Of a stretch of DNA of 7,847 nucleotides, positions 1 through 6,475 are shown one piece after another. The notes beneath the pieces are model-generated. The model saw nothing but the letters and a program-made list of their open reading frames with translations, was not told where the DNA came from and did not search any database. Made by a program: the position numbers and the translations under genes. Each line of letters starts with the position of its first letter. Positions within the stretch are counted from its first letter, which is position 1. The stretch is from Bacteroidales bacterium. GTDB taxonomy: Bacteria; Bacteroidota; Bacteroidia; Bacteroidales; UBA1402. The DNA lies in assembly GCA_003506275.1 (NCBI GenBank), contig DOBD01000118.1:9964-17810 (forward strand). Direction: 5' to 3'.

Positions 1-877
1 TAGAATATTCGTTACCGGAGAGAATGGGAATTGATTTGGGCTGTGGCAAAATACCACCCTTGGCTACAAAGGTGATTTTGGGGGGCGATATGGTACCGCG
101 CTTGGTTTCAATCTGCAACACCCCGTTGGCAGCCTTGGCACCCCAGATAGCAGTAGCGGCAGCGTCTTTCAACACCACAATACTCTTGATGTCAGAGGGT
201 GCCACGTTCAACAACTGAGAGAATTCTTCCTCGGTTGCTGTTGCGAAGTCAAAGTCGGCACCGATCTCTGTTTCCAACGGTATCCCATCGACCACAATCA
301 TGGGTTGGTTGTTTCCACTAATGGAGGTGATGCCTCGGATACGGATGGACATACCACTACCAGGGTCACCGGCATTGGCCATGATATCCACACCGGCCAT
401 GCTACCTTGCATCGCTTCATCAATGGAAGCAACGTTCAGGTCAGAAATGTCCTCGGCGCTCAACTTGGAAATAGCCATGGAGATATCTCTTTCATCGATA
501 TCCAGGGAGCCAACGCGTTGCTTTTGCGTAGCGCTGACCACCACTTCCTGTAACTGACCTCTTTCTTGAAGTAATATTCGAATGGCGGTATTGTCTCCGA
601 TGGTCATTTCAAATTTCTTGTAACCGACATAGCTGACGGACAATCGGTTATTTTTACTGGTAACCATCAGACTGAAATTACCGTCCAGGTTGGTGACCGT
701 ACTGGCTATCACGCGGTTGTCTGCGTTCATTTCCATCACAGTGGCTCCGATGACGGGTTCCTTGTCGATGGCTGAAACAACCGTACCGCGTATCAGTATC
801 TTTTCCTGTGCGACGACGTTTCCCGTTGCCAGAAGGAACAGTACAATGAACCAAAAAAACGTTCCTGTATTTTTCAT
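1..877 (-). CDS. SusC-like TonB-dependent outer-membrane receptor, N-terminal part (3' end outside window)
   Basis: SusC-type receptors form a 22-strand outer-membrane barrel that imports oligosaccharides using TonB energy, with a SusD lipoprotein as lid. The ATG is at 877-875, and the frame stays open for 292 codons to the window edge. Residues 1-23 are a signal peptide ending VVA before Gln24. Residues 25-105 form a carboxypeptidase-regulatory-like beta-sandwich (GTVVSAIDKEPVIGAT, SYVGYKKF). LQEVVVSAT (109-117) is the TonB-box-like link. The plug follows, with RGITSISGNNQP and IVVDGIP (181-200), the LKDAAATAIWGAKAANGV block (236-253) and the start of the barrel (LSGNEYS). There is no STN domain, so anti-sigma signalling through this receptor is unlikely. 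Trp245 replaces the usual Tyr of the YGxxAANG motif, and residues 201-225 form an acidic insert. The start lies 19 bp after the FAS1 gene stop, so the two are probably co-transcribed. No strong Shine-Dalgarno is seen, as is usual in this phylum. The family call is very secure; the substrate is inferred from context. Confidence 0.95.
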   Translation of the reverse strand, partial: MKNTGTFFWFIVLFLLATGNVVAQEKILIRGTVVSAIDKEPVIGATVMEMNADNRVIASTVTNLDGNFSLMVTSKNNRLSVSYVGYKKFEMTIGDNTAIRILLQERGQLQEVVVSATQKQRVGSLDIDERDISMAISKLSAEDISDLNVASIDEAMQGSMAGVDIMANAGDPGSGMSIRIRGITSISGNNQPMIVVDGIPLETEIGADFDFATATEEEFSQLLNVAPSDIKSIVVLKDAAATAIWGAKAANGVLQIETKRGTISPPKITFVAKGGILPQPKSIPILSGNEYS

Positions 878-896
878 AGCATTTACTCTTCGATTG

Positions 897-3365
897 TTAC
901 TTCGCCACCTCATATTTAATATAATTGTTCACCTCGTGCAGGATAGCCTTGCAAGCGATGCGGTTGCTGCGGTAGTTGTTGGGGATAGATGTACCTGTCG
1001 GCTTGCCACGCTGAATGCGTACCGTGTTGGAGGTTGTACCCTTAACCAAGACCTTGCTGCCCTGTACCACATCCTGAGGTTTGAAGTTCAGCAGACCACC
1101 TGAGGTCTTGCTGATTTCAAGCAAGAGTGTCTGGTTAGTTAGTTGAATATCCGTGCTATCAACCCTAACGGTAGCGTTGACTTTGGCCATCACAGGCACC
1201 AGGGCCTTGTTGAGTTCCATTTCATTAGCCGGATAGAGGTAGCCCTTGATGTTGTCGTCCACAAAGACACGCCCCTGGATAATGTGTGAGTTGATAAAGA
1301 AGGCCGCTTTGGCAAAGGCATCGGGATTGGCTGCGTTCACATCGGCCAACGGCGGTAACAAACCGGCGTTGATGGCCGACTGCATGGCTGTCGCATTGGG
1401 CATCAATACAGTATAAAACTGTTCGGTGTTGATATTGTCCAAGGCGGTATTGGCCGGATCATCCGGGTAGGTTTTGATACACTTTTCCAGGTAATCGACA
1501 AACAACTTCACGTTCGGATTTTGTGTCCGGGCACGGTCCAGATATTCCCACAGGGTGAGATCCCTGACTTTCTTATCGTCGCTCAGACCACTCACACGGG
1601 GCGAATACTCTAATAAACCATCCACCTTCCAAACGGTGCCGTTCAAATAAGTTTCATCCAGCTTGGTCAGGTTGACAAAGGTATTGTCTTCAATGTTGCC
1701 GGCTGCCTGTATCTGATTATTCTTGTACCTGACAGGGTCACCAAAGCTGGTAACGGCAAAATTCCAGCCATCCTCATTACTAATACCTGGTGTTGAGAAA
1801 CTGGTGATCTCCGAATCCACTTCATCGTTTTTCAAACCCAGGAACAGGTGTTCGCGCAACAGGCGGGTCAATCGGCTGTTGGCGTTCACTTCAGCTATGG
1901 AATGCGAGAAGGTGTTGTTGGATTCATTGTAAGAGAAACCGTCAGCCTCCAGTAATTGGTCGTCAAACACAAGCAAGGTAAAGCGTTCTGAAATGAATCC
2001 ATTCAGCGTGCATTTTTGCAAATTCTCACGCAAGGAGGTATTAAAGTTATTGACAAATCCGACGTTCGACCATTTATGGGCCGGATTGAGAAAGATTTCG
2101 GAATACACCGATTCAAAGATGCGGCTACGAATGGCTTCATTGGAACGGTAGACAAAGCCATTGCTGGCCAGTGAGCCGCCTATGATGCTACTTTCAGCGA
2201 ACGCCTTGCCTGTACTGCCTTCACCGTTCAGGTAATCACCGTTGCCGTTTTGAGAGGTGCTGTAGTTGGCCGGCCAAACTAGAGTAGGTATCAGGTGGGC
2301 GTTGATCAGGGTCCGGATAATCTCAGTAGGCACGTTTTGACCACTGGGGTAATACTTGAGTACACGGGTGGTCATATAGGCATTCAGGGCATCGTTGGTA
2401 GGAAGAATAATGGTGTACCCTGATTTTTCGGCCTCATAGGATCCCGACTCAGGGTCAACGATGTTTTCGAGGTTGAGTGAGTAGGCCAAATCGGAGTATG
2501 ATTTGATATAGATACGGCTGATGTTTTCCTTGGGCATGATTTTCTGCAAGGACTTGAGCAAGGTAGGTGACGTGACTTCCTCATAGGTCCTGAACAAGTA
2601 TTCATCATACCTATCTTTTGCATCGACCAAGGACTTAAACAGGCTGTTTTCCGGTTCATTCAGTACATCGGCGATGTTCTTCAATGGCAGATTGACCGTA
2701 GAAACCTCATGAATGATACCGTTTTCAGCCCGCATATCAGCCCGCAGTACAGCACCTCCTTGTATATTCTTACCGTTGAACGTCAAACCGGGAAAGAAAG
2801 TGGTATAATCAGCTGGTGTCAAGGCTGGTGTGTAGGAATTGAAAAAGGCACTGGTGAATACAGGCAAAAACTTGTAGTTGTTGCTGGTAGTTACCCAAGT
2901 ACCCTGTCTGGTTTGGTCAACCACCCATTCGTTGTTGAATTCAGGATCCTTATAGGGTAGCGCATAGTACTGGGTTTTGAATTTGAACGCACCTCCCACC
3001 CCGAGGGAATCAAACACAAAGGTGCTGTAGCAAATGGAATACGCGACGACCTTGTCCACCAAGGTATCGGGCATGTCGGCTACGGTAGCATAGCCCCGTT
3101 GCGTAAGGAAGGCGTTGAACGCGGAATCGTTGGGGGCAAACACGGTGTACAGTCCTGCGCCTTGCAAGACAGAAGCGTAGCTTGTCCTGTCAACCGCCTG
3201 CAGGTAGTGATTGAACGAACCGTCCGCTTTCAACACCTCATAAATAGGAGGCTCCAGCCAGGCCGGTCGCTCATAGTAATCGTCTTTTTCGCAGGAGGAT
3301 AATACGCAAAGCAGGCAACAGACAGACAACGTACTGACTATCCTCGCAAGGTTTTTGCTCTTCAT
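897..3365 (-). CDS. Multi-FAS1 (fasciclin) domain surface lipoprotein, 822 aa
   Basis: This is a large lipoprotein built from repeated FAS1 modules, a fold linked to adhesion and ligand binding. No enzymatic role is known for the family and none is visible here. Residues 1-24 are a lipoprotein signal peptide, with lipobox LSSC and lipidated Cys25. The next residues, EKDD (26-29), match the K-(D/E)2 type of export signal that sends Bacteroidota lipoproteins to the cell surface. FAS1 module 1 spans about 40-228 (YTVFAPNDSAFNAFL, then NGIIHEVSTV). Module 2 is about 236-410 (YTIILPTNDALNAY, then NGFVYRSN). Module 3 is about 432-590 and degenerate (FTLLVFDDQLLEADGF, then NGTVWKVDGLL). Module 4 is about 600-818 (FYTVLMPNATAMQSAI, then ILHEVNNYI). 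Modules 2 and 3 are recognised mainly by position and their H1/H2-like strands, so the boundaries are approximate. The gene is first in its unit and directly precedes the SusC gene, so a glycan-capture or receptor-accessory role is inferred. The ATG at 3365 gives the correct signal peptide. Confidence 0.9.
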   Translation of the reverse strand: MKSKNLARIVSTLSVCCLLCVLSSCEKDDYYERPAWLEPPIYEVLKADGSFNHYLQAVDRTSYASVLQGAGLYTVFAPNDSAFNAFLTQRGYATVADMPDTLVDKVVAYSICYSTFVFDSLGVGGAFKFKTQYYALPYKDPEFNNEWVVDQTRQGTWVTTSNNYKFLPVFTSAFFNSYTPALTPADYTTFFPGLTFNGKNIQGGAVLRADMRAENGIIHEVSTVNLPLKNIADVLNEPENSLFKSLVDAKDRYDEYLFRTYEEVTSPTLLKSLQKIMPKENISRIYIKSYSDLAYSLNLENIVDPESGSYEAEKSGYTIILPTNDALNAYMTTRVLKYYPSGQNVPTEIIRTLINAHLIPTLVWPANYSTSQNGNGDYLNGEGSTGKAFAESSIIGGSLASNGFVYRSNEAIRSRIFESVYSEIFLNPAHKWSNVGFVNNFNTSLRENLQKCTLNGFISERFTLLVFDDQLLEADGFSYNESNNTFSHSIAEVNANSRLTRLLREHLFLGLKNDEVDSEITSFSTPGISNEDGWNFAVTSFGDPVRYKNNQIQAAGNIEDNTFVNLTKLDETYLNGTVWKVDGLLEYSPRVSGLSDDKKVRDLTLWEYLDRARTQNPNVKLFVDYLEKCIKTYPDDPANTALDNINTEQFYTVLMPNATAMQSAINAGLLPPLADVNAANPDAFAKAAFFINSHIIQGRVFVDDNIKGYLYPANEMELNKALVPVMAKVNATVRVDSTDIQLTNQTLLLEISKTSGGLLNFKPQDVVQGSKVLVKGTTSNTVRIQRGKPTGTSIPNNYRSNRIACKAILHEVNNYIKYEVAK

Positions 3366-3398
3366 ACCGGTATTGTTAGTTAAAGTTAAGTATCGGGC

Positions 3399-3413
3399 GA
3401 TCGATTGATCGAT
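3399..3413. repeat. Short direct repeat GATCGAT x2 in the leader of the FAS1 gene
   Basis: Two copies of GATCGAT (3399-3405 and 3407-3413) are separated by one T, 34 bp or more upstream of the FAS1 gene ATG. The same stretch can be read as an imperfect inverted repeat (CGATC, 4-nt spacer, GATCG at 3398-3411). It lies between the predicted transcription start and the start codon, so it could affect RNA structure or act as a binding site. It is short enough to be chance. Confidence 0.35.
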
Positions 3414-3531
3414 GGTAAAAGTAACGTATCAAAGGGTAAACGGCGCTCCGTTCATGTTACATCCTACAAAAGAAATCAGACAAAATACACAACCAAACGT
3501 ACAAAAAAACCATCTTGTCGGTTTCAGTTGG

Positions 3532-3563
3532 CAAATGTAGCTATTTACTCGATATCAAGCAAG
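3532..3563 (-). promoter_or_regulatory. Candidate Bacteroidota-type promoter for the FAS1-SusC pair
   Basis: Read on the minus strand, TACATTTG (3539-3532) matches the Bacteroidota -7 consensus TAnnTTTG exactly. A CTTG at 3563-3560, 20 bp upstream, is a one-mismatch match to the -33 element TTTG. A second CTTG at 3559-3556 would leave a spacer of only 16 bp. Transcription would start near 3526, giving a leader of roughly 160 nt before the FAS1 ATG at 3365. The element lies downstream of the terminator of the preceding unit, in the only long gap of the window. The assignment rests on consensus matching and position alone. Confidence 0.5.
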
Positions 3564-3583
3564 AAATGCAGCGAATTATTGTA

Positions 3584-3595
3584 TTGTATATACAA
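3584..3595. promoter_or_regulatory. 12 bp perfect palindrome upstream of the candidate promoter, possible operator
   Basis: TTGTATATACAA is a perfect 12 bp palindrome. It ends 20 bp upstream of the -33-like element of the candidate FAS1-SusC promoter, at about -58 to -69 from the predicted start. That placement suits a dimeric transcription activator such as those that control carbohydrate loci in this phylum. The regulator is not encoded in the window and the sequence is AT-rich, so the functional call is tentative. Confidence 0.35.
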
Positions 3596-3623
3596 GACAC
3601 ATCGAAAATTCCCTTCAAAACCG

Positions 3624-3659
3624 AAGAAGGGTGTCTTCCATTACGAAAGCACCCTTCTT
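3624..3659 (-). terminator. Hairpin terminator after the GH51-CE12 gene
   Basis: AAGAAGGGTG (3624-3633) and CACCCTTCTT (3650-3659) form a perfect 10 bp stem with a 16 nt loop, beginning 36 nt after the stop codon at 3696-3698. On the minus strand the stem ends in CTT and is followed by CGGTTTTG, a short T-rich tract. The stem is strong but the T tract is modest. Its place between a stop codon and the next candidate promoter supports intrinsic termination of the enzyme unit. Confidence 0.65.
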
Positions 3660-3695
3660 GTATTTATCCTAAACCTATTGGTTTCTATCGCCTGC

Positions 3696-6404
3696 CTATT
3701 CCTTGACGCTGGCGGAAAGAGAACAAGCTAGCTTTTTCAGACCTTGACTGACCAGGTACGCATTAACCTGAGCACCGGCTTTGGAGGTATGGGTGTGGTC
3801 ACCGAAGTAATACGGAGCCACCAAAGCCTGGCCCATGGTGTCGTACTTGTCACATACCAGGTTGTGCAGGTCAATAAACAAGGCGTTTTCTTGTGCGGCA
3901 GCCTCTTTGGCCCACAAGGCATAACTTTCGTTGTTTCGGATGACTTTGCCATCTTTCCAATCGTTGCGGGGTATGAGACTCACTACGACAGGTATGGCAC
4001 CCTTGGCCTTGGCGTCCTTGACGTATTGGCGGATGTACCAGCCATACGAATGAATGGTCACTGTATCCTTGGCAGGACGTTCCACCATGACAAATTCCTG
4101 TGAATCATCCCCATTGCCCTTGAGCGTAGCTCTGGCACGACCGGTGTTGAAGGGGCCACCGTCGTTGTGACCAAATTGAAGCAGCACGTAATCGCCAGGA
4201 TTGAGGCGGCTCACTACACGTTCCCAGAGACCTTCCTCAATGTAGGTACGGCTGCTCCGCCCTCCCAGGGCACGATTGACCACCACGACATCGTCTTTCA
4301 GAAAGTCTGCCAGGAAGGCTCCCCAGCCCCACTGGCCATTGCTTCCTGATCCATCTCCATTCTTGACTGTAGAGTCACCAATGGTATACACTGTCACCTT
4401 GGTGTCTTTTTCCCGGAGTCCTGCCTGTTTGCCGGCAGCCGAGGTCTTCTCGTTGCTGAGTTGAATCACCAGGATGGAAAATGATTGACCCAGTGCCACA
4501 AAATCAAAGTCGGCACCCACCAGTTCCAGTTCTTTTTCCTCGGGCTTGATGACCTCAGGGTTATCCAGGGTGTTTTGTGCCCTGAGATTATCTGATTGCA
4601 ACCGGATTAGTTTGACGTTGGCGCTGGCTTGTTTGTAATCTTTCAAGTTGATGGAAACCGTTTTGGCGGTAGGATTCCTATTGGCAATCTTGATGATCAA
4701 GCTATTTGACCTGCTGTCTTTGACAGCGCTGGCGTATAGCCCGTCTTGTCCCGTCAGCGGTTTGTCACCCGACAAAGCAGACAGCACATCAGTACCCTTA
4801 TACTGCCCATAGAGGGCTTGCACATGCCAGTTGGGCGTGCGCATGCTGCGCAGGTTGTCAAACCAAATCAAGTCGGGATTCCATTGCCAACCATCTATAT
4901 GGGCAAACAGGGGAGCGTAGGTGGCCAGGCGCACGACGTCGGCGTTGCGTTCCAACCCTGTCATAAAGGCAGCTTCGGAAAGGGCGGCCAGGAAATTGTT
5001 AGCCTTACGGGTAGACTGGTCATGTGAGGCATACTCGCCGGCAAAGACCTTGGGACCTTTGCGGTCGTAGGTGTCATACCTGGCTGCATTGTTGAAAAAC
5101 CAATCGGGAGCCATGTAATAATGTTCGTCAACCAAATCAACCTTCAGGCGCTTCATCTCAGGCCACAAATAATCAAAGCGGTCGCCTGAGGCCGAAGGAC
5201 CGGAACTACCGACAATCTGGATGGAGGGATACTTGGCCCTGAGAGCTTTGACAAAAGGCTCGAGGCGCTCGGGATAGAGACTGCCCCATTGTTCGTTACC
5301 GATAGCCAGGTACTTGAGGCTGAAGGGTGCTGGATGCCCCATGTCAGCCCTCACCTTACCCCACTTGGACGTGGCCGGACCGGTGGCAAACTCAACCAGG
5401 TCGAGCGCATCCTGAACATAACTGTCGATTTCCCCCACAGGCACGTGGCATTCGGTTCCATCATTCTGGAACTGACAGGCCAGACCCACGCTCAGCACGG
5501 GCAGGGCTTCGGCGCCAAAATCTTCGCAGAGTTGGAAGAATTCGAAGAATCCCAACCCGTAACTCTGAAAATAATCGGGAAAAAAGCGGTGCGGGAAGGT
5601 ATAATGCCAACGGTTTTCATTCAATGGCCTGTTTTCAACGGGACCGACGGATTTCTTCCAATCGTACCTGGTTTCCAGGTCTGTACCTTCCACAATGCAC
5701 CCACCGGGGAAACGGAAGACGCCCGGCTTAAGATCGGCCAAGGCCTGGGCCAGATCCTTGCGCATGCCATTCTCACGTCCCTTCCACGTGTCGACAGGGA
5801 ACAGGGAAACGTGTTCTAGGTCCAGCGATCCAGCCGAAGTCAGGAAAATCCGTAACCGACCTTTGTTGACATCCTTTCTGGCTGTCAGCTGTACACTGTA
5901 TTTCTTCCAGTCAGAGCCGTTGATGACCACGTTTTCACGGGCCATGACCTCATTTTCTTCGTCGATGAATTCAACCCGGATGCGTTGTTCGCCCGACTGA
6001 GCCCTGGCCCAGACCGAAAAGCGATAGGCAGCGTCACGTTTGAAGCCTATGCCTCTGAATCCCTCATTCTCGATACCGGTGTGTTTGTGACCATGGCCCG
6101 CGTTAGAGAGTTTGACGTAGTGGGGGTTCTTGTCAAAAGGCCCATCGGTTTGGACACTGACCTGACCAAACGTATACCAACCCATAAGGGTCTGGGGAAA
6201 ATCAAACGAGCGGTTCTTGATCAACTCGGCGTAGAGGCCACCGTCAGCCCCGAAGTTGATGTCTTCAAAGAAAATGCCATACATGTCGGGATTGACTGTG
6301 GCAATGGGTTTTTTCGTCTGGACGGTCAGGTTGGTGCCGGCAGACCAGGCTGTCAGGGAAAGGAACACTGACAATGCCATCAAAAGCATGCGTTGTTTGT
6401 TCAT
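3696..6404 (-). CDS. Secreted fusion of GH51 alpha-L-arabinofuranosidase and CE12/SGNH rhamnogalacturonan acetylesterase-like domain, 902 aa
   Basis: The N-terminal enzyme should release alpha-L-arabinofuranose; the C-terminal one should remove O-acetyl groups, by family from rhamnogalacturonan. Residues 1-22 are a signal peptide without a lipobox, so a periplasmic location is likely. The GH51 part starts with MYGIFFEDINFGADGG (41-56), followed by a carbohydrate-binding-like beta-sandwich insert (about 75-203). The barrel then has FRFPGGCIVEG (230-240), acid/base Glu371 in IGNEQWG and nucleophile Glu457 in FAGEYAS. A C-terminal beta domain runs to about 650. After a linker (about 651-668) comes the SGNH domain. 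Its block I is IGDST with Ser678, block II is ALGGRSSRT with Gly715, block III is GHND with Asn747, and block V is DHTH with Asp869 and His872. All catalytic residues are present, so both halves should be active. The frame is continuous, with no sign of an assembly join. The gene follows the GH106-like gene by 71 bp and ends at a terminator. Families are secure; the exact polymer is inferred. Confidence 0.95.
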   Translation of the reverse strand: MNKQRMLLMALSVFLSLTAWSAGTNLTVQTKKPIATVNPDMYGIFFEDINFGADGGLYAELIKNRSFDFPQTLMGWYTFGQVSVQTDGPFDKNPHYVKLSNAGHGHKHTGIENEGFRGIGFKRDAAYRFSVWARAQSGEQRIRVEFIDEENEVMARENVVINGSDWKKYSVQLTARKDVNKGRLRIFLTSAGSLDLEHVSLFPVDTWKGRENGMRKDLAQALADLKPGVFRFPGGCIVEGTDLETRYDWKKSVGPVENRPLNENRWHYTFPHRFFPDYFQSYGLGFFEFFQLCEDFGAEALPVLSVGLACQFQNDGTECHVPVGEIDSYVQDALDLVEFATGPATSKWGKVRADMGHPAPFSLKYLAIGNEQWGSLYPERLEPFVKALRAKYPSIQIVGSSGPSASGDRFDYLWPEMKRLKVDLVDEHYYMAPDWFFNNAARYDTYDRKGPKVFAGEYASHDQSTRKANNFLAALSEAAFMTGLERNADVVRLATYAPLFAHIDGWQWNPDLIWFDNLRSMRTPNWHVQALYGQYKGTDVLSALSGDKPLTGQDGLYASAVKDSRSNSLIIKIANRNPTAKTVSINLKDYKQASANVKLIRLQSDNLRAQNTLDNPEVIKPEEKELELVGADFDFVALGQSFSILVIQLSNEKTSAAGKQAGLREKDTKVTVYTIGDSTVKNGDGSGSNGQWGWGAFLADFLKDDVVVVNRALGGRSSRTYIEEGLWERVVSRLNPGDYVLLQFGHNDGGPFNTGRARATLKGNGDDSQEFVMVERPAKDTVTIHSYGWYIRQYVKDAKAKGAIPVVVSLIPRNDWKDGKVIRNNESYALWAKEAAAQENALFIDLHNLVCDKYDTMGQALVAPYYFGDHTHTSKAGAQVNAYLVSQGLKKLACSLSASVKE

Positions 6405-6475
6405 ACAGATAGATTTGGTTGGTATAATGGTAGGTAGGTTTTACTTGTTCGGAGAAATTCGTCCTGGTTGATTTT

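Noticed and set aside
690..1103. 137-codon plus-strand frame bridging the SusC and FAS1 genes
   Set aside because: It is antisense to two clearly coding regions and to the 19 bp junction. Its protein shows no family features.
3481..3487. TATTTTG on the minus strand as an alternative -7 element
   Set aside because: It is one base short of TAnnTTTG, and no TTTG lies at the right distance upstream. The match at 3532-3539 is exact and has a partner element.
3671..3684. Small hairpin AAACC-TATT-GGTTT just after the GH51-CE12 stop
   Set aside because: The stem is only 5 bp, mostly A/T, and no T tract follows it on the minus strand. The 10 bp stem at 3624-3659 is the better terminator.
3405..3731. 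108-codon plus-strand frame covering the intergenic gap
   Set aside because: It covers the terminator, palindrome and promoter signals and runs into the end of the GH51-CE12 gene. The product is basic and low-complexity with no recognisable motif. A small antisense gene cannot be strictly excluded, but nothing supports it.
5289..5819. 176-codon open frame on the plus strand
   Set aside because: It lies entirely antisense to the GH51 barrel, whose conserved catalytic motifs fix the true frame. The translation shows no recognisable domain or signal.
6405..6475. Possible promoter between the GH106-like and GH51-CE12 genes
   Set aside because: The 71 bp gap has no TAnnTTTG-type element and no hairpin terminator, so co-transcription is the simpler reading.
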